Shown: positions 17,559 through 26,600, counted from the stretch's first letter. The stretch: DNA of 64,000 bases from Ornithomonoglobus_A sp045649025 (GCA_045649025.1 JAZRPB010000010.1:40138-104137), one strand, 5' to 3'. The notes: generated from the sequence alone by a model not told the origin. Translations and numbers: made by a program.

Positions 17559-17789
17559 TTATGCGTTTTCCTTAATATAGTTTACCGCATCTCCTACTGT
17601 GCTGATTTTTTCCGCTTGATCGTCGGGAATTTCTAAATCGAACTCACCTTCAAGACCCATTATCAACTCAACTATGTCAAGAGAATCTGCACCCAAATCA
17701 TCAACGAATGATGCTTCCATTGTAACAGCCTCCTCATCAACACCAAGCTGGTCAACTATAACGCTCTTTACTCTTTCAAATTCTTCCAT
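17559..17789 (-). CDS. acpP: Acyl carrier protein
   Basis: A 76-residue acidic carrier that holds growing acyl chains on a 4'-phosphopantetheine arm. GADSLDIVEL contains the Ser that is modified. Length and sequence are those of a fatty-acid ACP. It lies between fabG and fabF, but a gap of more than 400 bp filled with R2 repeats separates it from fabG. The SD is AAAGGAGG, a strong site that suits a highly made protein. Confidence 0.97.
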   Translation of the reverse strand: MEEFERVKSVIVDQLGVDEEAVTMEASFVDDLGADSLDIVELIMGLEGEFDLEIPDDQAEKISTVGDAVNYIKENA

Positions 17790-17924
17790 TATTACTGCAC
17801 CTCCTTTCAGATGTTGTGTGTATATGTCAATTGCAAATGCAATTGATTTTAATAAATAATAATGAATTGTTACCCATTATTAATTATTTGCATTATTGCG
17901 GGCGGATAGCGTTTACCCCCACCC

Positions 17925-18210
17925 TTGACGTAGGTAGTTTTGCTCTAAATTGCTGTTTTGTACCTCTCTTATTTGGAAAAATTTTGTTCCTAACAAAACT
18001 TCCTTTGACTTCGGTAATTTTGCTGTAGATTGTGCTTTTTTTCGATTGCCGCATACGTGTAATTCACAAACCGAAAATGCGTGTGCACAAAATTAACAAG
18101 TCATTGACGTAGGTAATTTTGCTGTAGATTGTGCTTTTTTTTCGATTGCCGCGTATATATAATACGCAAATGAGAAAAAAAGTGCAAGATACACAAAATT
18201 AACGAGTCAA
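17925..18210 (-). repeat. R2 dispersed repeat: two full tandem copies and one fragment
   Basis: This fills most of the acpP-fabG gap. Copies at about 18006-18103 and 18104-18210 share almost all bases. The second has terminal inverted repeats: TTGAC-N5-TAATTTTG at one end and CAAAATTA-N4-GTCAA at the other, plus a central GCGTATATATAATACGC palindrome. A left-end fragment is at 17925-17960. The right end lies 1-2 bp from the fabG stop. Related copies are at 41087-41293 and 43008-43108. Confidence 0.85.
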
Positions 18211-18211
18211 A

Positions 18212-18952
18212 TTACATTACCAAACCGCCGTCGACGTTTATTACCTGCCCCGTCACATATGCCGACATATCGGATGATAGGAATGCTACCACGTTTGCTA
18301 TGTCCTCTGTCTGACCGAATTTACCAAGGGGAATTGAGTCGAAATACTTTTGCTTTACATCGTCGGGTAGGACATCGGTCATTGCAGATTGTATAAAGCC
18401 TGGGGCAACTGCGTTACATCTTATGCCTCGTGAGGCAAATTCCTTTGCAGTTGTTTTTGTAAGACCAATAAGACCTGCCTTTGAGGCAACGTAATTTGCC
18501 TGACCTGCATTACCCATAACGCCAACTATCGACGTAATATTTATTATAGAGCCGCTTCGTTGCTTCATCATTGGTCTTGCCACGGTTTTAATACAGTTAA
18601 ATGCACCCTTGAGGTTAATATCCATAACCGTGTCCCAATCCTCCTCGCTCATTCTTAACATAAGACCGTCACGAGTGATGCCTGCGTTATTTACAAATAT
18701 ATCTATTTTACCGAATTTATCCATTGTTGCTTTTATAAGCTCATTTACATCATCAATGTTTCTTACGTCGCCTTTTACAACAATAGACTCAACACCCATA
18801 TTTTTTATTTCTTCACTTGTTGCATCGGCATCCTCCGATGAGGGAATATCGTTTACAACAATATTTGCACCCAACGAGGCAAGCTTTAAGGCAATTGCCC
18901 TGCCAATACCTCTGCCCGAGCCTGTTATGATGGCTGTTTTTCCTTTTAACAT
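18212..18952 (-). CDS. fabG: 3-oxoacyl-ACP reductase
   Basis: FabG is the NADPH-dependent reductase of the elongation cycle. The 246-residue short-chain dehydrogenase has the cofactor motif TGSGRGIG (residues 10-17), NNAG (88-91), Ser141, and YxxxK with Tyr154 and Lys158. It follows fabD in the operon. R2 repeats begin directly after its stop codon. Confidence 0.96.
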   Translation of the reverse strand: MLKGKTAIITGSGRGIGRAIALKLASLGANIVVNDIPSSEDADATSEEIKNMGVESIVVKGDVRNIDDVNELIKATMDKFGKIDIFVNNAGITRDGLMLRMSEEDWDTVMDINLKGAFNCIKTVARPMMKQRSGSIINITSIVGVMGNAGQANYVASKAGLIGLTKTTAKEFASRGIRCNAVAPGFIQSAMTDVLPDDVKQKYFDSIPLGKFGQTEDIANVVAFLSSDMSAYVTGQVINVDGGLVM

Positions 18953-19021
18953 TGCGTTGTTATTCCTTTCTTTCTTATATAAACTGTTAGGCTTGTTTAT
19001 AAAACAGAGCCATACACTAAA

Positions 19022-19957
19022 TTAGCAAGATAAACCTTCTAATGTTTTTTCAAGAGATGCTACATCCTCTACATTAAACACCTTAACATCCTTGGATATT
19101 TTTTTAACAAAGCCGCTTAACGCTTTGCCAGGACCAACCTCAATGAAGGTGTCTACTCCATCCTCTATCATTCTTCTTATGGTTTCCTCCCAACGTACCG
19201 ACGATGATACCTGTTTTATTAAAAGCGGCTTAATATCATCCTTTGACTTAACATAGTCTGCAGTTACGTTTGTTATAACAGGAATTTGCATATCTGATAT
19301 TTCAACATTTTCTAATTCCTTTGCAAGCTTTTCACCTGCACCAACAAGCATTGCACAGTGGAACGGTGCCGAAACAGGAAGCTTTAAGGCTCTCTTTGCA
19401 CCCTTCTCCTTTGCTATTTCACAGCATTTATCCACCGCTGCCACCTCGCCCGATACAACAATCTGTCCGGGACAGTTGAAATTGGCGGGTGAGCATATAC
19501 CAATTTTTGATGCCTCACTGCAACATTCCTCAACTGTTTGTGCATCAAGTGCTATTATTGCCGCCATTGCACCTTTACCTACGGGTACCTCTTCTTGCAT
19601 ATACTTGCCGCGTTTTTTTACAAGTCTTAATGCATCATCAAACTTTAGCGAGCCCGACGCAATATGTGCACAATACTCTCCAAGCGACAAGCCTGCAACC
19701 ACATCTGCCTTTATACCCTTTTCTTCAAGCACACGAAGTGCTGCTATACTCATTGTTACTATTGTTGGCTGTGTGTTTTCGGTTATCATAAGCGTTTCTT
19801 CGTCGCCATTAAAAATCATTTCCTTAACATCAAAGCCCAGTGCCTTTGTTGCCTCATCAAAAGCATTGTTGGCACAGGGGAAGTTTTCGCAAAGCTCTTT
19901 TCCCATACCAACTGCCTGTGCTCCCTGACCGGCAAACAAGAATGCTGTTTTTCCCAT
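19022..19957 (-). CDS. fabD: Malonyl-CoA:ACP transacylase
   Basis: FabD moves malonyl from CoA to ACP, supplying the elongation unit. The 311-residue protein has the GQGAQ motif near residue 10, the nucleophile in GLSLGEY (Ser91) and the APFH segment carrying the catalytic His. An AAAGGAG site precedes the ATG. It lies 13 bp after fabK and is followed by fabG. Confidence 0.96.
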   Translation of the reverse strand: MGKTAFLFAGQGAQAVGMGKELCENFPCANNAFDEATKALGFDVKEMIFNGDEETLMITENTQPTIVTMSIAALRVLEEKGIKADVVAGLSLGEYCAHIASGSLKFDDALRLVKKRGKYMQEEVPVGKGAMAAIIALDAQTVEECCSEASKIGICSPANFNCPGQIVVSGEVAAVDKCCEIAKEKGAKRALKLPVSAPFHCAMLVGAGEKLAKELENVEISDMQIPVITNVTADYVKSKDDIKPLLIKQVSSSVRWEETIRRMIEDGVDTFIEVGPGKALSGFVKKISKDVKVFNVEDVASLEKTLEGLSC

Positions 19958-19970
19958 TTATTTTTCTCCT

Positions 19971-20909
19971 TTAAAATCTGTTCTTTATTTGCTCTAAAAC
20001 AGCATCCATACCGTTGAAATAGCTTTTTATAATATCCGCACACGGCTCTATTTTATTAACCATTGCCGCAGACTGACCTGCCATAAGAGAACCCATTTGT
20101 GTATCGCCCTCTTCAAATGCACGTCTTAAACCACCAACGCCTAACTGTTCTATTTCTTCTCTTGTTGCTCCCTCTTTTTCAATGCGGTCATATTCCTTTG
20201 TTAATTTGTTTTTGAGTGCTCTCACAGGTGCTCCTGTTGACCTGCCTGTAACAACTGCATCTCTGTCCTTTGCATTTATAACAGCTTCCTTGTAGTTTTC
20301 GTGTGCAATACATTCGGTTGAGCATATAAATCTTGTTCCAACCTGAATACCCTCTGCACCCAACGCAAATGCCGCAACTGCACCGCGTGAGTCTACAAAG
20401 CCGCCTGCCGCAACCACAGGTATACTAACTGCATCTACAATTTGCGGAACAAGACACATTGTTGTTATTTCGCCAATATGTCCGCCTGCTTCTGTGCCCT
20501 CGGCAACAATTGCATCTGCTCCTGCACGTTCCATTTTTATTGCAACAGCAACCGACGCAACCACTGGTATTACCTTTATGCCCGCCTCTTTAAGTGACGG
20601 TATGTATTTAGACGGATTACCTGCACCCGTTGCAACAACGGCGGGTTTTTCTTCTAAAAGCATTTGCATTATTTCGTCAACAAAAGGTGACATCATCATT
20701 ACATTAACACCAAATGGCTTATTTGTCAAGTCCCTGCATTTTTTTATTTGTTCTCTTACTACCTCGGCAGGTGCTCCGCCTGCGGCAATAAGTCCCAGAC
20801 CGCCGCCGTTTGATACCGCCGCAGCAAGCTCTGCAGTGGCAACCCACGCCATACCGCCTTGTATTATGGGATATTCTATTCCTAATAAATCAGTTATTTT
20901 TGTTTTCAT
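19971..20909 (-). CDS. fabK: Enoyl-ACP reductase II, FMN-dependent
   Basis: FabK reduces trans-2-enoyl-ACP with NAD(P)H through FMN; it replaces FabI in many Firmicutes and is not inhibited by triclosan in studied cases. The TIM-barrel protein begins MKTKITDLLG and has PIIQGGMAW, GNPSKYI, EGTEAGGHIG and AAGGFVDSRG, typical of the nitronate-monooxygenase/FabK fold. Its place between fabH and fabD supports FabK over a monooxygenase. The ATG at 20909 is chosen over TTG 20927 because GAGGA lies 6 bp before it. Length is 312 residues. Confidence 0.94.
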   Translation of the reverse strand: MKTKITDLLGIEYPIIQGGMAWVATAELAAAVSNGGGLGLIAAGGAPAEVVREQIKKCRDLTNKPFGVNVMMMSPFVDEIMQMLLEEKPAVVATGAGNPSKYIPSLKEAGIKVIPVVASVAVAIKMERAGADAIVAEGTEAGGHIGEITTMCLVPQIVDAVSIPVVAAGGFVDSRGAVAAFALGAEGIQVGTRFICSTECIAHENYKEAVINAKDRDAVVTGRSTGAPVRALKNKLTKEYDRIEKEGATREEIEQLGVGGLRRAFEEGDTQMGSLMAGQSAAMVNKIEPCADIIKSYFNGMDAVLEQIKNRF

Positions 20910-21026
20910 TTCTTTTCCTCGCATCAATTTATTTTAAATGTAAACTGTTCAGATTGCCGCTATTCCGAACGCAGTCGTACCTGTTGTACGTCAAGTGAGG
21001 AATAGTGGTGAGATGGGCAAAACTAA

Positions 21027-22004
21027 TCAAAACTGAAAGATAGTTGCTCCCCAAGTCAATCCTCCGCCAAAGCCTACTATCAGGATTTTGTCGCCTTTTT
21101 TTATTCTGCCCTCATCGGCTGCTTTTGAAAGTGCAACGGGAATACAAGAGGCTGAAGTGTTACCGTAGTGCTTTAGTGTGAGATATATTTTGCTTTCGTC
21201 TATACCCATTCTCTTTATGGCACTGTCTACTATTCGGTAGTTTGCCTGATGCGGAACAACAAGGTCAATATCATCATATGTCATACCTGCTTTTTCAAGT
21301 ACAAGATTTGAAGCATCTGCCATTGCCTTTACTGCAAACTTCATAACAGCTTGTCCTGCCATTAGCACAGTTTCTTTTCTTTTGCTTACTCTCTTTTCTA
21401 CTTCTTCCTCGTCATTTTTAACTGCAAGGCTTGTTATAGCATCCCAGCCTGTACCGTCGGCACCCATAACAGTCTGTATTATTCCTGTTTCTTCGCTTGC
21501 TTGTATAATTGCCGCACCTGCCGCATCACCAAACAATACGCACGTTCCCCTGTCCTTATAATCGGTAACCTTTGATAATACATCGGCACAAACAACAAGA
21601 ATAGTTTTAAATGCTCCGCTTTCTATAAAGCTCTTTGCCATTACAGTACCTGCTATAAAGCCTGTGCAGGCTGCGTTATAATCAAATGCTGCTGCATTTA
21701 CTGCACCAAGGTTTTTTTGAATAACACACGCACCTGCAGGCGTAAAGTAATCGGGAGTTACAGTTCCTAAAATTATAAGGTCTATGTCCTCCACGCTTAT
21801 GTTTGCTTTTCTTATTGCCTCTTGTGCAGCCTTTGTTGCCATATCGGTTGTGTATTCATCATCTGCACTAATGTGACGTTCTTCTATTCCTGTTCTTCTT
21901 ATTATCCATTCATCTGTTGTGTCTACAATGCTTTCCATATATGCATTGTCGTAAATTTTTTCAGGAACATAGTGTCCCAATGCTAATATTTTTGCGTTTG
22001 CCAT
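21027..22004 (-). CDS. fabH: Beta-ketoacyl-ACP synthase III
   Basis: FabH starts fatty acid synthesis by condensing acyl-CoA with malonyl-ACP. The 325-residue thiolase-fold protein has Cys113 in NAACTGF, His in VPHQANYR and Asn in GNTSAS, the Cys-His-Asn triad. It lies between plsX and fabK. The 100-bp gap before fabK contains a GTACCTGTTGTAC hairpin of unknown role. Confidence 0.96.
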   Translation of the reverse strand: MANAKILALGHYVPEKIYDNAYMESIVDTTDEWIIRRTGIEERHISADDEYTTDMATKAAQEAIRKANISVEDIDLIILGTVTPDYFTPAGACVIQKNLGAVNAAAFDYNAACTGFIAGTVMAKSFIESGAFKTILVVCADVLSKVTDYKDRGTCVLFGDAAGAAIIQASEETGIIQTVMGADGTGWDAITSLAVKNDEEEVEKRVSKRKETVLMAGQAVMKFAVKAMADASNLVLEKAGMTYDDIDLVVPHQANYRIVDSAIKRMGIDESKIYLTLKHYGNTSASCIPVALSKAADEGRIKKGDKILIVGFGGGLTWGATIFQF

Positions 22005-22032
22005 TACTTATTCTTTCTCCCCATAAAATCTA

Positions 22033-23019
22033 TTATAGCTCTATGCTTTTTTCAATCTTTTCTGTTATACCGCTTTCCACAAATTTCTTTGCCTGATTTA
22101 TTGCATAGTATACCGCCTTTGCATCAGACGAGCCATGCCCTTTTATTACAGGTTTTTTCAAACCCAGAAGCGGTGCTCCTCCATATTCACGGTAGTCCAT
22201 TTTCTTTTTGAAGGCCTTTATACCTTTCATAACAAACAAGGCTCCTATTTTGGATATGATGTTCTTTGAGAACATATCCTTAACCATTGTGCCAACAACC
22301 GAGCCCATACCCTCAACTGTTTTTAAAACAACATTTCCAACAAAGCCGTCACACACGGTAACATCTGCGTTACCCTCCATAATATCTCTGCCCTCTACAT
22401 TACCTATAAAGTTTATGTTGCTTTCCTTTAGAAGCGGGTATGTCTGTTTTGTTAGGTCATCGCCCTTGCCTTCCTCTTCTCCGTTTGATAAAAGACCAAC
22501 TGTTGGGCTTTCTATATTCATAACTCCCTGCATATAAATACTGCCCATAAGAGCAAACTGCACAAGATTTGCACTCTTACAATTTGTGTTTGCACCTGCA
22601 TCTGTGAGCATCTTGGGTCCTTTTGCAGACGGAAGCAGTGTTGCAATTGCAGGACGTAAAATACCCTTTATTCTGCCTACTATTAAAAGCCCTGATGCAA
22701 GAAGTGCACCTGTGTTTCCCATAGAGAGCATTGCATCGCCTTCGTTATCCTTAAGCATTTTTGCCGCAACCACAACCGACGCATTCTTTTTTACTCTTAC
22801 CGCTTTTGCAGGCTCTTCGTAGTTTGTGATTACCTCGTCGGCATTCACAATCGAAATTCTTTCCTTATTATAGGTGTATTTTGAAAGCTCGTTTTCTATA
22901 ACGGCTTCTTTACCCACCAAAATGATACTTATATCAAAATCTTGGGTTGCCTTTATGGCTGCCTCGATTGGTGCTTGCGGGGCGTTATCGCCGCCCATTG
23001 CATCAATAATTATCTTCAT
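22033..23019 (-). CDS. plsX: Phosphate acyltransferase PlsX
   Basis: PlsX makes acyl-phosphate from acyl-ACP, the substrate of PlsY, and so links fatty acid and phospholipid synthesis at the membrane. The 328 residues include IDAMGGDNAP at the N-terminus, SMGNTGALLASG and CDGFVGNVVLKT, all family signatures. GAAAGGA precedes the ATG. It follows fapR by 18 bp, the arrangement known from Bacillus. Confidence 0.96.
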   Translation of the reverse strand: MKIIIDAMGGDNAPQAPIEAAIKATQDFDISIILVGKEAVIENELSKYTYNKERISIVNADEVITNYEEPAKAVRVKKNASVVVAAKMLKDNEGDAMLSMGNTGALLASGLLIVGRIKGILRPAIATLLPSAKGPKMLTDAGANTNCKSANLVQFALMGSIYMQGVMNIESPTVGLLSNGEEEGKGDDLTKQTYPLLKESNINFIGNVEGRDIMEGNADVTVCDGFVGNVVLKTVEGMGSVVGTMVKDMFSKNIISKIGALFVMKGIKAFKKKMDYREYGGAPLLGLKKPVIKGHGSSDAKAVYYAINQAKKFVESGITEKIEKSIEL

Positions 23020-23037
23020 TTATTTTTCCTTTCAAAA

Positions 23038-23571
23038 TCAGTTTAACACTTCAAAGTTGAATTTGCCTCTGAAAACCTCACGCATATTTACCTTTATAAA
23101 TATATGCACTATATATGCTCCGCCCCTCTTTCGTATAACCTGTGAGCGTGCCATAAGCTTTTCGCCCGAATGTACACAGCTTACGTATTTTATATTTGCA
23201 ATCTTAACAAGCATAGAATGTGCATCTATAACGCTTAATGCAAGATTTTCTGCAAAGGAATATATATATGAGCTTTTTACAATGTTGGTACCGTCGAACA
23301 CCATAGTATCATCAGTTTCCAAAACCGATATACCGTCGTGGAATTTATTGAGGTCTAAAAGCTCACCGTCTGTATTCGTTCCCGAAACACCGTCTTTTGC
23401 CGCTTCCCTTAATCTCTCACGATACTCTGCAATACCAAGCTCTGCTCTGTCAAATCTTATAGTGGAAATACTTACCCCGAACTTTTTTGCTATCTCTTCA
23501 TCTTTTAGAAACGGGTTTTCCTTTATAAGAGTTACCAGCATATTATGACGTTCTTTTTTTGAGGTCCGCAA
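23038..23571 (-). CDS. fapR: Fatty acid and phospholipid regulator FapR
   Basis: FapR represses fatty acid and phospholipid genes and is released by malonyl-CoA, as shown in Bacillus. The protein has an N-terminal helix-turn-helix (DEEIAKKFGVSISTIRFDR) and a C-terminal hot-dog domain that binds the effector. The open frame begins with GTG at 23580, but TTG at 23571 gives the usual N-terminus (LRTSKKER) and the better spacing from AGGGGTGG; I prefer it. A FapR-type operator overlaps its promoter region at 23600-23616, so the whole cluster is probably under feed-forward control. Confidence 0.93.
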   Translation of the reverse strand: MRTSKKERHNMLVTLIKENPFLKDEEIAKKFGVSISTIRFDRAELGIAEYRERLREAAKDGVSGTNTDGELLDLNKFHDGISVLETDDTMVFDGTNIVKSSYIYSFAENLALSVIDAHSMLVKIANIKYVSCVHSGEKLMARSQVIRKRGGAYIVHIFIKVNMREVFRGKFNFEVLN

Positions 23572-23599
23572 TCTTTCCACCCCTTTTTATTACATATTG

Positions 23600-23657
23600 T
23601 TAGTAGCTGGTACTAATTTACACAAAATATAGTATCATATGTTTACTGTGATTGCAA
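23600..23657 (-). promoter_or_regulatory. fapR promoter with FapR operator
   Basis: On the minus strand TTGCAA (23652-23657) and TACTAT (23629-23634) are 17 bp apart. The near-palindrome TTAGTACCAGCTACTAA lies at 23600-23616, just downstream of the expected start site, and matches the known FapR site type TTAGTACC-GGTACTAA. Confidence 0.82.
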
Positions 23658-23863
23658 GAGTTTTTTATTATTTTTTTCAATATCGTCACATTGCACTGTT
23701 TTTTATACCATTTTTTTTGCAATATTTGTTTTATATTTTTTTCATTACTTTAAGAATTATTTTTTGTTTTTTGGTTTATTATATATAATAAGGAAGAAAC
23801 TATGTTAATTTTACAAAATAACACATATTTTTAATCCTTTATTTTACAGCAAAACCAAGTTAT

Positions 23864-23960
23864 GTTACAGAAATATTACAAATATTTCTAAAAATTTTCA
23901 AATTTTGCTTGACAAATGAAATATTTTGTTGTATAATAGCCTTTGTAATGTGTTTGTAAC
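23864..23960 (+). promoter_or_regulatory. Promoter with two WalR-type boxes upstream of the wall hydrolase
   Basis: TTGACA (23909-23914), 17 bp and TATAAT (23932-23937) form a perfect consensus promoter. TGTAAT-N5-TGTAAC lies at 23944-23960 on the plus strand, over the start site. The same motif on the minus strand lies at 23864-23880. This equals the WalR site described in Bacillus (TGTWAH-N5-TGTWAH). The rest of 23660-23860 is A+T-rich without other features. Confidence 0.72.
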
Positions 23961-24049
23961 ATTTAAGAAACATTTACGAAAAACCGGTAACATTTGTTAC
24001 AGAATGCATTACACATAGTTGGAAAACACAGAAGGGAATGAATTTTTTT

Positions 24050-25258
24050 ATGAGAAACATCAAACATACAACCGCTGCGTGTTTGGCAGTTGTAATGCTT
24101 TGTTCGTTAGCAAAAATACAAGGAGAGGATATTTTAGCCTCAAAACGACAGACCGAGCAAAGAATAAATGCTGCGGCAAATCATAAAAGTATAACAATAA
24201 CACAAAAACAGGTTGACGATTCAGTTATGGGAGTAGCTCTTGAAACAAGCGAGCAGGAGGAAATGGCAGTTCAATCAGAGGTTGAGGAGGCTGTTTCATC
24301 TAAATCCTCTTACCGTTTGGGTTATGTAAAGCTTACATCGGGAACTTTAAATTTAAGAGCCGAGCCTTCAGAGAATGCTCTTATAACCGGACAGTTAAAT
24401 GCTGTTGAACAAGTACAAATTCTTGAAAGCACCGACGGATACTATAAAGTTTTAGCACAGTCGGGTTCAGGATATGTTACCTCCGATTGTATTACAGCTG
24501 ATAAAGCTGAAGCACAAGAGGCAGCAAAGCACTTTGAAAATTACAGACAGGCAGAGGTTATAGCTTCAAGCGTTAATTTGCGCAAAAAGGCTTCAACCGA
24601 GTCTGATATAATAAAAGGTCTTACACAAGGCGAAAAGGTTGTTGTGCTTTGGGGTGAGGGCAACTTTATAAGAGTTGCTTACGGCTCTGATTACGACGAA
24701 GGTTATGTGATTAACACTTCTATCGACTTTAACGGCGAGTGGATTAAAAAATCAGAGGTTTCAAGTGCACAACAAAAAGCCGCACAAAGAAGAGCAGAGG
24801 CGGCTGCAGCAGAACAGAGAGCAAGAGTGGCGGCGGCAGCAGGCGGATATGGTATGAGCCAGAACGCATCATCATCGCCTGCGGCTGCATCCTCCAAGGG
24901 ACAAGCCATTGTTAATACAGCAATGCAATATTTGGGTGTTCCATACGTATGGGGCGGAACATCACCAAGAGGCTTCGATTGCAGCGGACTTGTACAATAC
25001 GTGTGCAAGCAAAACGGTATTTCGGTAAACAGAGTTGCCTGCGACCAGAGAAGAAACGGAACCTACGTTTCAAGAGAAAATCTACAACCAGGTGACCTTG
25101 TATTCTTCGCAAGAGGCGGATATATTCACCACGTTGGTATCTATGTTGGTAACGGAAATATGATTCACGCACCTCAAACAGGTGATGTTGTAAAGATTTC
25201 TTCAATTCAGACCTCATACAGAGTGCAAACATATGCAGGTGCAGTAAGATTATACTAA
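24050..25258 (+). CDS. Secreted SH3-domain NlpC/P60 peptidoglycan hydrolase
   Basis: A secreted wall hydrolase of 402 residues. A signal peptide (TTAACLAVVMLCSLA) is followed by two bacterial SH3 domains (about residues 85-150 and 165-230), an Ala-rich linker and a C-terminal NlpC/P60 domain. WGGTSPRGFDCSGLVQY holds the catalytic Cys, HHVGIYVG the His and HAPQTGDVV a further polar residue. Such enzymes usually cut the D-Glu-DAP bond in stem peptides. The ATG at 24050 is preferred over 24038, whose SD would touch it. The leader carries WalR-type boxes. A terminator follows. Confidence 0.93.
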   Translation: MRNIKHTTAACLAVVMLCSLAKIQGEDILASKRQTEQRINAAANHKSITITQKQVDDSVMGVALETSEQEEMAVQSEVEEAVSSKSSYRLGYVKLTSGTLNLRAEPSENALITGQLNAVEQVQILESTDGYYKVLAQSGSGYVTSDCITADKAEAQEAAKHFENYRQAEVIASSVNLRKKASTESDIIKGLTQGEKVVVLWGEGNFIRVAYGSDYDEGYVINTSIDFNGEWIKKSEVSSAQQKAAQRRAEAAAAEQRARVAAAAGGYGMSQNASSSPAAASSKGQAIVNTAMQYLGVPYVWGGTSPRGFDCSGLVQYVCKQNGISVNRVACDQRRNGTYVSRENLQPGDLVFFARGGYIHHVGIYVGNGNMIHAPQTGDVVKISSIQTSYRVQTYAGAVRLY

Positions 25259-25262
25259 TATA

Positions 25263-25295
25263 AAAAATGTCTATCCCTATGGGATAGACATTTTT
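25263..25295 (+). terminator. Intrinsic terminator after the NlpC/P60 gene
   Basis: A perfect 15-bp stem: AAAAATGTCTATCCC (25263-25277) with its complement at 25281-25295, a 3-nt loop and a T run. Confidence 0.93.
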
Positions 25296-25382
25296 CTATG
25301 TTACTTAACTGCTTTATATTTTCATTTAAAAGTATAAATTTGCTAACTTTTAGTATTTTTTTATTTTTTTTACGATTTTTTG

Positions 25383-25411
25383 TTGACAATTACACTATAT
25401 TCCCTTATAAT
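25383..25411 (+). promoter_or_regulatory. Consensus promoter of the AraC-type gene
   Basis: TTGACA (25383-25388), 17 bp, TATAAT (25406-25411), about 55 bp before the start codon. Confidence 0.8.
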
Positions 25412-25470
25412 CTACTCAATAAGCTTTTTTATTGCCTATTTTTAGCAAAATATTGCTGTGGAGGTTATGT

Positions 25471-26262
25471 ATGTATTTTGAAAATCACAACGAAATGAAA
25501 AAAGATTTTCCGTTTGTTTTGCATACCGACTTTGTGGGTTGCAACCAGAATTTTTCGCAGCTCCACTGGCACGATAATTTAGAAATACTAAATTGTATCG
25601 ACGGCGAGGGCACCGTTATTATCGACTCTAAACCTATGAGTATAACAAAAGGAACAACTGTGATAATAAATCCTGGCTCTTCTCATCATATAATTTCAGA
25701 CAGTCTGGTTACATATCACTGCTTCATTGTAGATTATAACTTTTTAACGCAAACTGCAGGTATTCCCGAAGAGCACAATTTCATTGCATCAGTATGTGAT
25801 GAAAAGCTATATAATCACCTAAATAATGCAATGGCTGAATATACTGAAAAAAGGCTTGGTTATGATATTGCCGTTAAAGCTGAAATTCTAAATGCCCTGT
25901 CGATTCTGTATCGTATATCTCCAAACAACATACAAAAAACAGACAACACTTATATAAAAAATGCAATCAGATACATTAAGAATAATTTTAATAAGGATAT
26001 TTCTCTCGAGGATATTGCAAATTCGGCAAGCTTGAGTAAGTATTACTTCACACGCCTGTTCAAGAACTATACAAACTGTACTGTGAATGAATATATCCGT
26101 AATGTGCGTTGCAGAGAGGCAGAATATTTGCTCTCACATTCCTCTCTGTCAGTTTCGGAAATTGCAACACAGTGCGGCTTTAACGATATTTCATATTTTA
26201 CAAAGGTGTTTAAAGAACGAACAGGCGTTCTGCCATCAGAGATAAAAAAGTCACTATCGTGA
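25471..26262 (+). CDS. AraC-family transcriptional regulator with cupin domain
   Basis: A 263-residue regulator. The N-terminal half is a cupin-type sensor domain (LHWHDNLEIL, GEGTVII). The C-terminal 100 residues carry two helix-turn-helix motifs: ISLEDIANSASLSKYYFTRL, and LSVSEIATQCGFNDISYFTK followed by FKERTGVLPSE. The ATG at 25471 is chosen because GGAGG lies 6 bp before it; the frame is open upstream from a TTG at 25432 that has no site. The last codons and the TGA stop (from about 26241) lie inside R1 repeat copy C, so the C-terminus IKKSLS is repeat-derived. No sugar or other target genes lie nearby. Confidence 0.9.
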   Translation: MYFENHNEMKKDFPFVLHTDFVGCNQNFSQLHWHDNLEILNCIDGEGTVIIDSKPMSITKGTTVIINPGSSHHIISDSLVTYHCFIVDYNFLTQTAGIPEEHNFIASVCDEKLYNHLNNAMAEYTEKRLGYDIAVKAEILNALSILYRISPNNIQKTDNTYIKNAIRYIKNNFNKDISLEDIANSASLSKYYFTRLFKNYTNCTVNEYIRNVRCREAEYLLSHSSLSVSEIATQCGFNDISYFTKVFKERTGVLPSEIKKSLS

Positions 26263-26322
26263 CTGTCGTTTTGTCAGCTCACTTCCATATGTAGACTTTT
26301 TTGTAATTTTCTAAAAGATAAA
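26241..26322 (+). repeat. R1 dispersed repeat, copy C, internally deleted
   Basis: It matches the left part and the extreme right end of copies A and B. About 29 bp of the second hairpin are missing, exactly between two direct GTAATTT repeats present in copy A (7095-7101 and 7124-7130). It supplies the last codons of the AraC-type gene. Confidence 0.82.
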
Positions 26323-26330
26323 AACAAATA

Positions 26331-26369
26331 AAAATAATGGATGAGCTATATCTTCTCATCCATTATTTT
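26331..26369. terminator. Bidirectional terminator between araC-type gene and tRNA-Leu
   Basis: AAAATAATGGATGAG (26331-26345) is perfectly complementary to 26355-26369. With A and T flanks it can serve the AraC-type gene on the plus strand and the tRNA on the minus strand. Confidence 0.85.
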
Positions 26370-26444
26370 GTTTACACTAAAATAAATCATTACTACTCTC
26401 TGTCTTGGCTGAACGCATCGTTAATGGTTCGGCTTTTTCGGTAG

Positions 26445-26528
26445 TGCGCCCTGGGAGACTTGAACTCCCAAGCCATTGCTGGCACATGGACCTGAACCAT
26501 GCGCGTCTGCCAATTCCGCCAAGGGCGC
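26445..26528 (-). tRNA. tRNA-Leu (anticodon CAG)
   Basis: An 84-nt class II tRNA with acceptor GCGCCCT/AGGGCGC and discriminator A. The anticodon stem CATGG/CCATG encloses loop TTCAGGT, so the anticodon is CAG (codon CUG). The long variable arm and the GTTCAAGTC T-loop are present. The 3' CCA is not encoded. Confidence 0.96.
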
Positions 26529-26600
26529 AAAGTCGAAACATATGAATATTATAACAGAAAAAATATAAAATATCAACCTTTTAACCACAAAATTTTTAAT

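Noticed and set aside
17925..18210. CRISPR-like array in the acpP-fabG gap
   Set aside because: Only two to three long units with inverted ends and no constant repeat/variable spacer pattern; it is the R2 repeat.
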